Source: Oscillospiraceae bacterium
GTDB lineage: Bacteria; Bacillota; Clostridia; Oscillospirales; Oscillospiraceae
Direction of reading: 5' to 3'
Length of the DNA: 36,142 bases
Assembly: GCA_016293865.1 (NCBI GenBank)
Contig: JAEDDG010000022.1
Coordinates: forward strand, 1-36,142
Part shown: one piece after another, positions 15,926 to 22,423 of the stretch
Layout: every line of letters starts with the position of its first letter
How positions within the stretch are numbered: the stretch's first letter is position 1
Program-made: the position numbers and the translations under genes
Notes under the pieces: generated by a model
What the model was told of the DNA's origin: nothing
Databases searched by the model: none
What the model saw: the letters and a program-made list of their open reading frames with translations, nothing else

Positions 15926-16684
15926 TCAGTACCTGCATTCCAGGCCCAGCGCATCAAAATAATCCTTCCATTCCTGCGGCGGCTCCCGGTCGGTCACGAC
16001 GCAGTCCACATCGTCCAGTCCGGCAATCTGAATAAAGGAAACCTTGTCAAATTTGGAGCTGTCCAGCGCCAGAATCGTCCGCCGTGCGGACGCCATCATG
16101 GCCTGCTTCGTCAGGGAATGGAACTCGCTGGAATCCGTAATCCCCTGCTGCATGTCAATACCCTTGCAGGAAATCACAGCCATGTCCACATGATACTTGC
16201 GGATCATCTGCTCCGCCTGGTTGCCCACCAGCGCCAGAGAGTCCGGCTTCAGCCGCCCTCCGGTTGACATAATATTCCACCCGTCCACATCCGCCAGCTC
16301 CATGATAATTTCAATGGAATTGGTGATCACGGTGATGTTGCGTTTTTCCCGGATCTGTTTTGCGATGTACAGGGACGTGGAGCTGTCGTCCAGCATAATA
16401 TGGTCGCCGTCCTGAATGATCCCGGCCATAATCTCCGCAATGCGGCGCTTGGCGTCCACATTCGTCTTGTTGCGGATGGTATAGGACAGATCCACCTTGG
16501 TGCTGCTGCCCAGAATCGCGCCGCCGTATGTTTTCGTCGCCAGGCCTTCCCGCTCCAGCTTATCCAGATCCCGGCGGATGGTCTCCTCCGTCACGCCGTA
16601 ATGCGCGCTCAGCTCGCTGACCAGCACACGCTGTTCCTTGCGCAGCTTGGCGAGGATTTCGTTTTTCCGTTCAATTGCCAGCAT
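15926..16684 (-). CDS. DeoR/GlpR-family transcriptional regulator (252 aa)
   Basis: Sugar-phosphate-responsive repressor. The N-terminal winged helix (about residues 1-57) reads MLAIERKNEILAKLRKEQ, then VLVSELSAHYGVTEETIRRDLDKLEREGLATKTYGGA, the DeoR HTH signature. The remainder is the DeoRC sensor fold (isomerase-like) with MLDDSSTSLYIAKQI, ITNSIEIIMEL, and a C-terminal LALDSSKFDKVSFI segment. The start is ATG 16684 just after a GGGGATGA site; the frame is open to 16777 but that part overlaps the promoter. It is monocistronic with its own strong promoter and repeat elements in the leader, consistent with autoregulation. The effector is likely a sugar phosphate, but no sugar genes adjoin it, so its regulon lies elsewhere. 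Confidence 0.92.
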   Translation of the reverse strand: MLAIERKNEILAKLRKEQRVLVSELSAHYGVTEETIRRDLDKLEREGLATKTYGGAILGSSTKVDLSYTIRNKTNVDAKRRIAEIMAGIIQDGDHIMLDDSSTSLYIAKQIREKRNITVITNSIEIIMELADVDGWNIMSTGGRLKPDSLALVGNQAEQMIRKYHVDMAVISCKGIDMQQGITDSSEFHSLTKQAMMASARRTILALDSSKFDKVSFIQIAGLDDVDCVVTDREPPQEWKDYFDALGLECRY

Positions 16685-16716
16685 CTTGTCATCCCCAAAA
16701 CAGAGTCGCTTGCCCG

Positions 16717-16750
16717 GCAAAACCGGTGTTGGTTTTGCGTGGCTTTGCGT
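16717..16750 (-). promoter_or_regulatory. Putative autoregulatory operator in the DeoR-gene leader
   Basis: A perfect 8-bp inverted repeat (GCAAAACC at 16717-16724 and GGTTTTGC at 16731-16738, 6-nt gap) is followed by two TTTGCGT direct repeats 10 nt apart (16734-16740 and 16744-16750). Both lie between the promoter at 16762-16790 and the start codon. Confidence 0.5.
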
Positions 16751-16761
16751 TGCTTCTTTTG

Positions 16762-16790
16762 ATGATAACAAAGGCATACCTTTTTGTCAA
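16762..16790 (-). promoter_or_regulatory. Promoter of the DeoR-family gene
   Basis: On the minus strand a perfect TTGACA (16790-16785) and TATCAT (16767-16762) are 17 nt apart. Confidence 0.85.
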
Positions 16791-16844
16791 GCACGCAGCG
16801 CACGAAAACGCCGCTGTTTTTCGATATTTCCCCTGTTTTTGCAC

Positions 16845-16877
16845 AAAAACGGTGCCGATCCCACAGAATCGACACCG
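16845..16877 (-). terminator. Terminator after the lipoate ligase gene
   Basis: A 12-bp stem with two G-T pairs (16850-16861 with 16866-16877), a 4-nt loop and TTTTT on the minus strand, 19 nt after the stop codon. Confidence 0.85.
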
Positions 16878-16896
16878 CATGCAGATGTGAGTTTTT

Positions 16897-17856
16897 TCAA
16901 TCCTCCACAAGGCCGGCAATGTCGGCCAGACAGCTGTCGCCGCTCAGGCGCAGCAGCTGCGCAATCCGCGCCGGATCGAACCGTGCACCCTTCAGCACCG
17001 CCGCGGCCTTCGCCGGCAGCGCCGTATCCAGCGCGTCGGTATAAAGCGCCACGTCCGCCACTGTGCCGCGGGTCACCGACAGTCCCAGCTGAATGCCGCC
17101 CCAGTTGAAGCGCCCTTCCACCGAGAAGTCAAATTCCGGGCTGCGGCCCATGCGCCAATCCCAGGAGGAGTGCTTGGCATAAAGCGCGTCCACCTCTGCC
17201 TCCGCCTCCGGCGTAAAGACGTACGGCGTCATGGGGCCCATGGTCCGGGCGCAGGCTTCCGTCACCGCGGCCGCCATTTTCTCCACCGTCAGCTCCGGGC
17301 AGAACTCGGTCAGGTTGCACACGCGGGAGGCAACGCTCTTCACGCCCTTGCTCTTCAGCTTGTCGGCCGACACGTTCAGATAATTTTTCATCACGCTCAG
17401 ATCCGCGCTGACCAGAAGCGTGCCATGGTGCTGCATATTGCCTCCGCGCTGGCAGAATGCGTTGCCCGAAAACTTGCGGCCGGCCGCCGTCAGGTCGTTG
17501 CGGCCGGACAGCTCGCAGGGGATGCCGAAAGAGCGCACGGCGCTCAGGATCATCTCTGCCTGCCGGTGTACGTCATACCGCGCCTTTCCGGCAATAAAGG
17601 AGAAATTCAGGTTCCCCTCGTCATGATAAACGGCGCCGCCGCCGGAAATCCTGCGCACCAGCTGTACGCCGTCCCTGTCCATGGCCTGTGTATTGCACTC
17701 GCGCCAGGCATTCTGGTTCTGTCCGATGATCACTGCATTTGAATTGATGTAGAAATACAGCATGAAATCATCCGGGCCAAGCGTATTGAGAAAATATTCG
17801 TCTGCGGCCAGGTTGCGCCAGCCGTTTCCTGTGGGTGAAAAATAGGTATAATTCAT
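16897..17856 (-). CDS. lplA: Lipoate--protein ligase A (319 aa)
   Basis: Salvages lipoate: activates it with ATP and attaches it to the lipoyl domains of 2-oxoacid dehydrogenases or glycine-cleavage H protein. The BPL/LplA catalytic fold is seen in NSNAVIIGQNQNAWREC, the lipoate-binding loop RRISGGGAVYHDEGNLNFSF, GRNDLTAAGRKFSGNA with the catalytic Lys, and HHGTLLVSADL. A C-terminal accessory domain follows (FEFSVEGRFNWGG-like: FDFSVEGRFNWGGIQLGL). Both domains are present at normal length. The start ATG 17856 has AAAGGA upstream and a near-consensus promoter at 17911-17939; the gene is monocistronic. No lipoate-dependent enzyme is nearby. Confidence 0.94.
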   Translation of the reverse strand: MNYTYFSPTGNGWRNLAADEYFLNTLGPDDFMLYFYINSNAVIIGQNQNAWRECNTQAMDRDGVQLVRRISGGGAVYHDEGNLNFSFIAGKARYDVHRQAEMILSAVRSFGIPCELSGRNDLTAAGRKFSGNAFCQRGGNMQHHGTLLVSADLSVMKNYLNVSADKLKSKGVKSVASRVCNLTEFCPELTVEKMAAAVTEACARTMGPMTPYVFTPEAEAEVDALYAKHSSWDWRMGRSPEFDFSVEGRFNWGGIQLGLSVTRGTVADVALYTDALDTALPAKAAAVLKGARFDPARIAQLLRLSGDSCLADIAGLVED

Positions 17857-17910
17857 TGCCGAGTCTTCCTTTGGTTAATCTGGGCGGCAGAATCACTGTC
17901 TCCCTGCGAC

Positions 17911-17939
17911 AGTATAGCATGTCAGAATTCAGATTTCAA
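17911..17939 (-). promoter_or_regulatory. Promoter of lplA
   Basis: On the minus strand TTGAAA (17939-17934) and TATACT (17916-17911) are separated by 17 nt. Confidence 0.75.
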
Positions 17940-18009
17940 CGCGGATTTCTGCCCGTCCCAATCCCCGTTTTAATCTCCATTTATTTTGATTTTATGAGAC
18001 CGGAATTTT

Positions 18010-18423
18010 TTACTTTTCATTCATACTTCCGATTTCCAGAAGATTTCCTTCGGGATCTGATACATAGAAATTGCGGATGCCAAAATCAAAAGTAACCGGC
18101 GCGCCGCAGGGAAACATAACATTCAGTTTTGAAAGACGCGCATACTCTGCATCGACATCCGCATACCTGGGCAGCCATAAAGCAATTTCAAAAGTTTGAT
18201 TGATTCCTTTTGGCGGTTCATACGTTTGTCCAATTGCTTTGGCAAACGCCTCCCGACTATACATAAACAGCGTCGTTTTTCCGCTTGCCGTTTCAAACTC
18301 GGCAAAATCGCCATGATCCCAATCCGTATTGAATCCAAGAATGTCCCTATAAAACCGTACCATCCTGTCAATGTCGCCGACCAGCAGACAGGCGCCGACT
18401 CTTACTGTTTTTCCATTCATCAT
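18010..18423 (-). CDS. VOC (glyoxalase/bleomycin-resistance) superfamily protein (137 aa)
   Basis: A single-domain VOC-fold protein of two beta-alpha-beta-beta-beta units. Seen: VRVGACLLVGDIDRMVRFYRDILGF at the start, FAEFETASGKTTLFMYSREA, and the second unit ending FYVSDPEGNLLEIGS, where the Glu is the usual metal ligand. The start ATG 18423 has GGGAGGG 4 nt upstream. It could be a lactoylglutathione-lyase-like, thiol-transferase or dioxygenase-like enzyme, or a binding protein; the family is too broad to say. The gene and its upstream region (about 17940-18600) are clearly more AT-rich, with A/T-ending codons, than neighbouring genes, which suggests recent acquisition. Confidence 0.85.
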   Translation of the reverse strand: MMNGKTVRVGACLLVGDIDRMVRFYRDILGFNTDWDHGDFAEFETASGKTTLFMYSREAFAKAIGQTYEPPKGINQTFEIALWLPRYADVDAEYARLSKLNVMFPCGAPVTFDFGIRNFYVSDPEGNLLEIGSMNEK

Positions 18424-18466
18424 TTTCCCTCCCTGGCGCTAAAAAAAGAATTCATTTTCTGCTCTG

Positions 18467-18495
18467 ATTATAACAAATAAGAGCAGGATATTCCA
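18467..18495 (-). promoter_or_regulatory. Promoter of the VOC gene
   Basis: On the minus strand a perfect TATAAT (18472-18467) has a weak TGGAAT -35 (18495-18490) 17 nt upstream. The flanking 100 nt hold no other feature. Confidence 0.5.
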
Positions 18496-18597
18496 TTTGA
18501 ATTTTAAACGGGATCAATGGCTGTTCATTTGACAAACGGTTTTCCAAAATCCCAAAGCCAACGCATTCAGTTAAAAGGGCTTTCTGCTCCCGGACGC

Positions 18598-18629
18598 AAA
18601 AAACCGGCGCACGCAAATGCGTGCGCCGG
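18598..18629 (-). terminator. Terminator after hpf
   Basis: A perfect inverted repeat CCGGCGCACGCA (18604-18615) with its complement at 18618-18629 is followed by six T residues on the minus strand. Confidence 0.9.
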
Positions 18630-18676
18630 GTCTCTGTTCCGGCGGGACGGCTCGTCCCGCCGCCGTTCAGCCTGAT

Positions 18677-19225
18677 TCAGGACTCATCGCTTTCGATCAG
18701 ACCATAGCCGCCGTTTTTACGTTTATAGACCACGCTGAACGCGTTATCCGCGTCCTGATTCTTAAAGGCAAAAAATTCGTGATTCAGAAGATTCATCTGC
18801 AGCACGGCCTCTTCCGGCGTCATGGGCTTCATGGCAAAGCGCTTTGTCCGCACAATCCTGTAATCCGGCTCTTCCTCATCCTCCGGCGTGAGGATGGCAT
18901 CCGCCGGCCTGTACTCGCGCTCAAACGCGCCCTCGCGCAGCCGCTTCTCAAGACGGGTTTTGTTCTTGCGGATCTGCCGCTCTATCGAAGCGACAGCCGA
19001 ATCAATTGAGGCGTACATATCTCCCGTGCTCTCCGTCACCCGGTAGAACATGCCGTTGTTTCGAACGGTCACTTCCGCGATGTGCCGGCCGCGCTCAATT
19101 GAGAACGTGACCACCGCGTCTGCCTCCGTCTTGAACAGCCTTTCCAGCTTCCCAATTTTCTTCTCTGCGTATTCCCGCAGATTTTCGGAGGTCTGGACCT
19201 TCTTTTCGTTAAAGGTAAACCTCAT
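18677..19225 (-). CDS. hpf: Ribosome hibernation-promoting factor, long form (182 aa)
   Basis: Binds the 30S decoding region and pairs ribosomes into inactive 100S dimers in stationary phase or stress. The N-terminal HPF/YfiA domain (about residues 1-100) reads MRFTFNEKKVQTSENLREYAEKKIGKLERLF, with VTFSIERGRHIAEVTV and DMYASIDSAVASIERQIRKNKTRLEKR. The C-terminal dimerisation domain (about 120-182) has YRIVRTKRFAMKPMTPEEAVLQMNLLNHEFFAFKN and ends in a VVYKRKNGGYGLIE segment, typical of the long form in Bacillota. The start ATG 19225 has AGGAG about 10 nt upstream. A TATACT box lies at 19288-19283. Monocistronic. Confidence 0.96.
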   Translation of the reverse strand: MRFTFNEKKVQTSENLREYAEKKIGKLERLFKTEADAVVTFSIERGRHIAEVTVRNNGMFYRVTESTGDMYASIDSAVASIERQIRKNKTRLEKRLREGAFEREYRPADAILTPEDEEEPDYRIVRTKRFAMKPMTPEEAVLQMNLLNHEFFAFKNQDADNAFSVVYKRKNGGYGLIESDES

Positions 19226-19282
19226 CCGGCTTCAGCTCCTTTCTGATTCCGGCACGGGATACATCTCCCGTACACTGGTTTC

Positions 19283-19311
19283 AGTATAGCACAATATGCA
19301 CAATAAGAGAA
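19283..19311 (-). promoter_or_regulatory. Possible promoter of hpf
   Basis: On the minus strand TATACT (19288-19283) has only a weak TTCTCT 17 nt upstream. It is the best -10 in the AT-rich leader. Confidence 0.4.
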
Positions 19312-19376
19312 GGCTCAAATTTGAATATATTGTAAATTCAGCACAATAAACAAGGGCATTCCGGCCCGGCGGCGGA

Positions 19377-20219
19377 TTACAGCGCGCAGTCTGCGTGCCG
19401 CGTGGCGTGACAGCCGATGCAGACCGCGCAGGGCAGGCCCACCGCCCCGGCCGGGGCAGTCTCCACATTCACGGCCACAGCCGTGGTCCGGCCGCCGCGG
19501 CCCCGCGGTCCGATGCCGAGGCGGTTGATTTTTGCCAGAGTTCTTCTCTCCATCGCCGCATAAAACGGCTCTGCACTGCGGCGGTCCACCGGCCGGATCA
19601 GCGCGCGCCGGGCCAGCAGCGCCGCCTGCTCAAAGTTCCCGCCGGCGCCGACGCCCACAACAACCGGCGGGCACGGACGCGCGCCCGCCTCCGCCGCCGT
19701 CTGCACAATCCAGTCCTCCACCTGCCCCCGGGATGTGCCGGGCGGGAACATGCGCACGGCGCAGGCATTCTCACAGTCTGCGCACGTGAGCGCCACCGTC
19801 AGCTGCAAACCGTCTCCCGGCACCAGCTCCGTATGCAGTACTGCCGGCACGTTTTCTCTTGCACTTTCCCGGCAAAGCGGCGCATAAGCCGCGCCTGCGC
19901 ACAGACCCGCGCCGGCATATCCCCTGCGCACGCCCGCGTCCACTGCGGCGGCAAAGCTTCCGCCGGTTATATGCACCTCCTGGCCAATCCGGGCAAACAC
20001 AACGGGGACGTCCGCCCTCCGGCAAACCGGCAGTCCGTGCAGGCCTGCGGCAGTGAAGTTCTCCACAATATCCTCCAGCGCGCCGCGCCCGGCGGGGTTG
20101 GGCTCCGACTCCGACGCGCATTCCAGCTGCATGGCCAGATCCGGCGTCAGAAACGAGGCGGCGCGGATGCACAGCATCTCCGCTGCTGCCGAAATCTCTT
20201 CACAGGAAATCTCTCTCAT
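19377..20219 (-). CDS. Divergent class I fumarase / tartrate dehydratase alpha-type protein (280 aa)
   Basis: Homologous throughout to the alpha subunit of class I (4Fe-4S) fumarate hydratase or L-tartrate dehydratase. Family segments kept: GGSFAAAVDAGVRRGYAGAG, HTELVPGDGLQLTVAL, RPCPPVVVGVGAGGNFEQAALLARRAL, GIGPRGRGGRTTAVAVNVE and the ending CIGCHATRHADCAL. The three cysteines at the expected cluster positions (in PVCRR, PCPP and GCHATRH) are present. However, the invariant CQDTG motif is CRRAD, and the GGGSEN loop is TCADCEN, so substrate-binding residues appear lost. No beta subunit, which class I enzymes need, is adjacent. The start ATG 20219 has AAGGAG 7 nt upstream. It is therefore called family-level only; it may be a Fe-S protein of another role or a different lyase. 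Confidence 0.8.
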   Translation of the reverse strand: MREISCEEISAAAEMLCIRAASFLTPDLAMQLECASESEPNPAGRGALEDIVENFTAAGLHGLPVCRRADVPVVFARIGQEVHITGGSFAAAVDAGVRRGYAGAGLCAGAAYAPLCRESARENVPAVLHTELVPGDGLQLTVALTCADCENACAVRMFPPGTSRGQVEDWIVQTAAEAGARPCPPVVVGVGAGGNFEQAALLARRALIRPVDRRSAEPFYAAMERRTLAKINRLGIGPRGRGGRTTAVAVNVETAPAGAVGLPCAVCIGCHATRHADCAL

Positions 20220-20381
20220 GTCTTGGCTCCTTCGGCGCCGGCGGCGCCGGTCAGTTTTGTTCTGCATTCATTTTACCACCGCTGCCGCGGCACAGCAACG
20301 AAAACGTATGTCCCGGCACGCCTGTTTCCGCCGCCGGCTTCCGCCCCGCACAAAGAAAAACAGATTGCAGCCGCACTTTTT

Positions 20382-20411
20382 CTGCCAAATCCGCGTGATT
20401 TGTGCTATACT
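20382..20411 (+). promoter_or_regulatory. Possible promoter of the ECF-S operon
   Basis: TATACT (20406-20411) with CTGCCA 18 nt upstream. The -10 is good and the -35 weak. It lies 34 nt before the TTG start. Confidence 0.45.
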
Positions 20412-20445
20412 GTGCGCATGTAAAAAGATATGGGAGGCGTGTCCA

Positions 20446-20946
20446 TTGAAACTGCAGAAGATGATCAAGGCGTCGGCCTTTGCCGCGCTGATCTGCATTG
20501 CCACAATCGTGTTTGTTTTCCCCCTCGCCGGAGCGGGCTATGCCAATATCGGCGACTGTCTGGTGCTGCTGGCCGGCTTTACGCTCGGCCCGGTTTACGG
20601 CGCCTGCGCGGCGGGCATCGGTTCCATGCTGGCGGATCTGTTTTCCGGCTATGCCGTTTACATGCCCGCAACGCTGATCATCAAGGCTCTGATGGCCGTG
20701 GTCGTCAGCGCAGTTGCCGGCCGCGCTGCAAAAACCGGCATCGTGCGGACAATTCTGGCGGCACTGGCCGCGGAATGCGTGATGGTGGCCGGCTATTTCG
20801 CCTACGAATGCCTGATTTACGGCGCCGGCGTGGCCGTCGCCGACCTGGTGGGCAACTGCGTGCAGGGCGGCGCCAGCATTGTGATCGCGTCCATCCTGTG
20901 GTCTGTGGCCTGCCGCACCAAAGCCGCGGAATTCCTGCGCCGGTGA
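20446..20946 (+). CDS. ECF transporter S component (166 aa)
   Basis: Substrate-capturing membrane subunit of an energy-coupling-factor vitamin importer, about five to six TM helices. The key segment is GYANIGDCLVLLAGFTLGPVYGACAAGIGSMLADLFSGYAVYMPATLIIKALMAVV, typical of the ECF-ribofla_trS family (N-x-GD, then GPxYGxxxxGIGxxLADLxxGY). The start is TTG 20446, because GGGAGG lies 8 nt upstream; ATG 20461 is an alternative. It has no ECF module genes (A, A' and T) here, so it should use a shared module encoded elsewhere. Its stop overlaps the start of the kinase gene (TGATG), indicating tight coupling with a P-loop kinase that could trap the imported compound by phosphorylation. The substrate is unknown. 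Confidence 0.87.
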   Translation: MKLQKMIKASAFAALICIATIVFVFPLAGAGYANIGDCLVLLAGFTLGPVYGACAAGIGSMLADLFSGYAVYMPATLIIKALMAVVVSAVAGRAAKTGIVRTILAALAAECVMVAGYFAYECLIYGAGVAVADLVGNCVQGGASIVIASILWSVACRTKAAEFLRR

Positions 20947-21539
20947 TGACCGTATACGGGCTTGACGCCGCGCTGGCCGCGGTGCTGGATTATATCGGCG
21001 CGCACCCGCAGGCGCGCATCGCCGTGGACGGGCGGTGCGCCGCCGGAAAATCCACCTTCGCCGCGCGCCTTGCGCAGGAAACCGGCGCCGCCGTGTTTCA
21101 TATGGACGATTTCTTCCTGCGGCCGGAGCAGCGCACGCCTGCCCGGTATGCCGAACCCGGCGGGAACGTAGATCGCGAGCGGTTCGCGCAGGAGGTTCTG
21201 GAACCGCTCCGCCAGGGCAGGGACGTCATTTACCGGCCCTTCTGCTGTGCAAGCCTGACGCTGGGGCCGGAAAGAACCGTCGCATACCGGCCGCTGACGG
21301 TGGTGGAGGGGACCTATGCCCTGCATCCCGCCCTGCGGGACGCCTACGACCTGAAAATCATGCTCACGGCCGATCCTTCGACGCAGCTGCGCCGGCTGGA
21401 GAAGCGCAGTCCCGCCTTGCTCCAGGCGTTCCGGGAAAAATGGATCCCTCTGGAAGAGCAGTATTTTTCCGCCTGCGCTGTGGAAGCCTGCTGCGCTCTG
21501 GTGGCGGACACCTCGGACAGCTTCTGCACGCACCAGTGA
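20946..21539 (+). CDS. P-loop kinase, uridine kinase-like (197 aa)
   Basis: ATP-binding kinase of the uridine/pantothenate kinase-like P-loop class. Walker A is IAVDGRCAAGKSTFAARLA (about residues 24-42), followed by FHMDDFFLRPEQRTPARYAEPGGNVDRERF, which resembles the substrate-binding D-D-F-(Y/F) region of uridine kinase-like proteins, and LTVVEGTYALHPALRDAYDLKIML (Walker B-like Glu). It ends in a lid region with RRLEKR. The start ATG 20946 overlaps the ECF-S stop codon by one base. Known proteins of this sort act on nucleosides or vitamins; with an S component as partner, it may phosphorylate what that imports. GIY-YIG follows 12 nt later. Confidence 0.8.
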   Translation: MTVYGLDAALAAVLDYIGAHPQARIAVDGRCAAGKSTFAARLAQETGAAVFHMDDFFLRPEQRTPARYAEPGGNVDRERFAQEVLEPLRQGRDVIYRPFCCASLTLGPERTVAYRPLTVVEGTYALHPALRDAYDLKIMLTADPSTQLRRLEKRSPALLQAFREKWIPLEEQYFSACAVEACCALVADTSDSFCTHQ

Positions 21540-21551
21540 CGGAGGTCTGTC

Positions 21552-21899
21552 ATGTACTATGTATACATTCTGCGCTGTACCGGCGGCACATTATACACCG
21601 GCATCACCACCGATCCCGCCCGCCGTTTCCTGGAACACTGCGGGAAGGGCGGACGCGGCGCGAAATATACCCATGCCCGGCCGCCGCTGCGGATTGAGGC
21701 GGTCTGGGCCGCGCCGGACAGGCGTGAGGCCGCCCGTCTGGAAAGCCGCATCAAAATGCTGTCCCGCCCGGAAAAGGAAGACCTGATCTGCGGCCGGGCG
21801 GACTGCCCGCTGCCGGGCTTTTGCCGTGTAAACGCCGGCGCTGCAGATGCTTTTCAGCCGGAGCCGGCGGCAGATGCGCCGGGAAAGGAGACGCTGTGA
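21552..21899 (+). CDS. GIY-YIG nuclease-superfamily protein, UPF0213/YhbQ type (115 aa)
   Basis: Small protein carrying a single GIY-YIG domain: MYYVYILRCTGGTLYTGITTDPARRFLEHCGKGGRGAKYTHARPPLRIE, where YVYIL and YTGIT are the two beta-strand motifs, then the Arg and the C-terminal Glu in ARLESRIKML. The YhbQ-like branch is implicated in DNA metabolism or repair, but the biochemical role is uncertain. The last 35 residues (LICGRADCPLPGFCRVNAGA and on) are a low-complexity Ala/Pro tail not needed by the domain. The start ATG 21552 has GGAGG about 8 nt upstream. The stop overlaps the GTG start of the next gene (GTGA), so this is coupled to it. Confidence 0.88.
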   Translation: MYYVYILRCTGGTLYTGITTDPARRFLEHCGKGGRGAKYTHARPPLRIEAVWAAPDRREAARLESRIKMLSRPEKEDLICGRADCPLPGFCRVNAGAADAFQPEPAADAPGKETL

Positions 21900-22264
21900 C
21901 TTACAAGGAACTGCTGGAACGCTGCCTGACCTATCCGGACGCTTTCGAGGACCACCCCTTCGGCAGCGAAGCGCCGGAGGATGGCGGCTGGACCGTGATC
22001 CGGCACCGGCTCAACCGAAAGGGCTTTGCCTTTATTTTCATGCGCGGCGGCCTGTGCATCAATCTGAAATGCGAGCCGCTGCGGGCCGATCTGCTGCGGC
22101 AGCTTTACCGCGGTGTGACGCCGGCCTATCACATGAACAAGCTCCACTGGAATTCCGTAAAGCCGGGTTCGGATGTGCCGGAAGACGTGCTGTACGACAT
22201 GATTGAACACAGCTACCGGCTGACCATGCCGAAGGACGGCAAAGGCTACTCATCGCACGCATGA
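21896..22264 (+). CDS. MmcQ/YjbR family protein (122 aa)
   Basis: Complete single-domain MmcQ/YjbR protein: TYKELLERCLTYPDAFEDHPFG start (the classic Y-P-x-x-x-x-D-x-P-F motif), CINLKCEPLRADLLR, then GVTPAYHMNKLHWNSVKPGSDVPEDVL with the family Y-H-M-N-K-x-H-W pattern and SYRLTMPK. Better conserved than the paralogue at 958-1356, which lacks the N-terminal Pro-Asp motif. The start is GTG 21896, with GGAAAGGAG upstream, and overlaps the GIY-YIG stop by 4 nt. Last gene of the ECF-S/kinase/GIY-YIG/YjbR operon, ended by the large palindrome at 22288. Confidence 0.9.
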   Translation: MTYKELLERCLTYPDAFEDHPFGSEAPEDGGWTVIRHRLNRKGFAFIFMRGGLCINLKCEPLRADLLRQLYRGVTPAYHMNKLHWNSVKPGSDVPEDVLYDMIEHSYRLTMPKDGKGYSSHA

Positions 22265-22338
22265 CAGACCACCCACATCAAAAACAGGAGCGCCGCAGTC
22301 CGGCCGGACTGCGGCGCTCTTTGACGCATATTTTCTGC
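22264..22338. repeat. Copy 1 of a 75-bp intergenic repeat carrying a terminator
   Basis: Begins ACAGACCACCCACATCAAAA, contains a 32-bp perfect palindrome and ends ATTTTCTGC. Nearly identical to 23677-23753; the two copies differ by a few bases and a small length change in the A run and lie on either side of the AGE gene, in the same orientation. Confidence 0.85.
22288..22322 (+). terminator. Terminator of the ECF-S to YjbR operon
   Basis: A perfect palindrome of two 16-bp arms (GAGCGCCGCAGTCCGG and its complement, 22288-22319) followed by TTT. Preceded by an A run, so weakly bidirectional. Confidence 0.85.
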
Positions 22339-22347
22339 GGAATCCCC

Positions 22348-22375
22348 TTTGCAAATGCACAGAACCGTGTATAAT
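22348..22375 (+). promoter_or_regulatory. Promoter of the AGE-family gene
   Basis: TTTGCA (22348-22353) and a perfect TATAAT (22370-22375) are 16 nt apart, 48 nt before the ATG at 22424. Confidence 0.65.
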
Positions 22376-22423
22376 GGAAATGCCTACATCCCTTTGACAG
22401 GAAACATTAAGGAGGAAATATCC

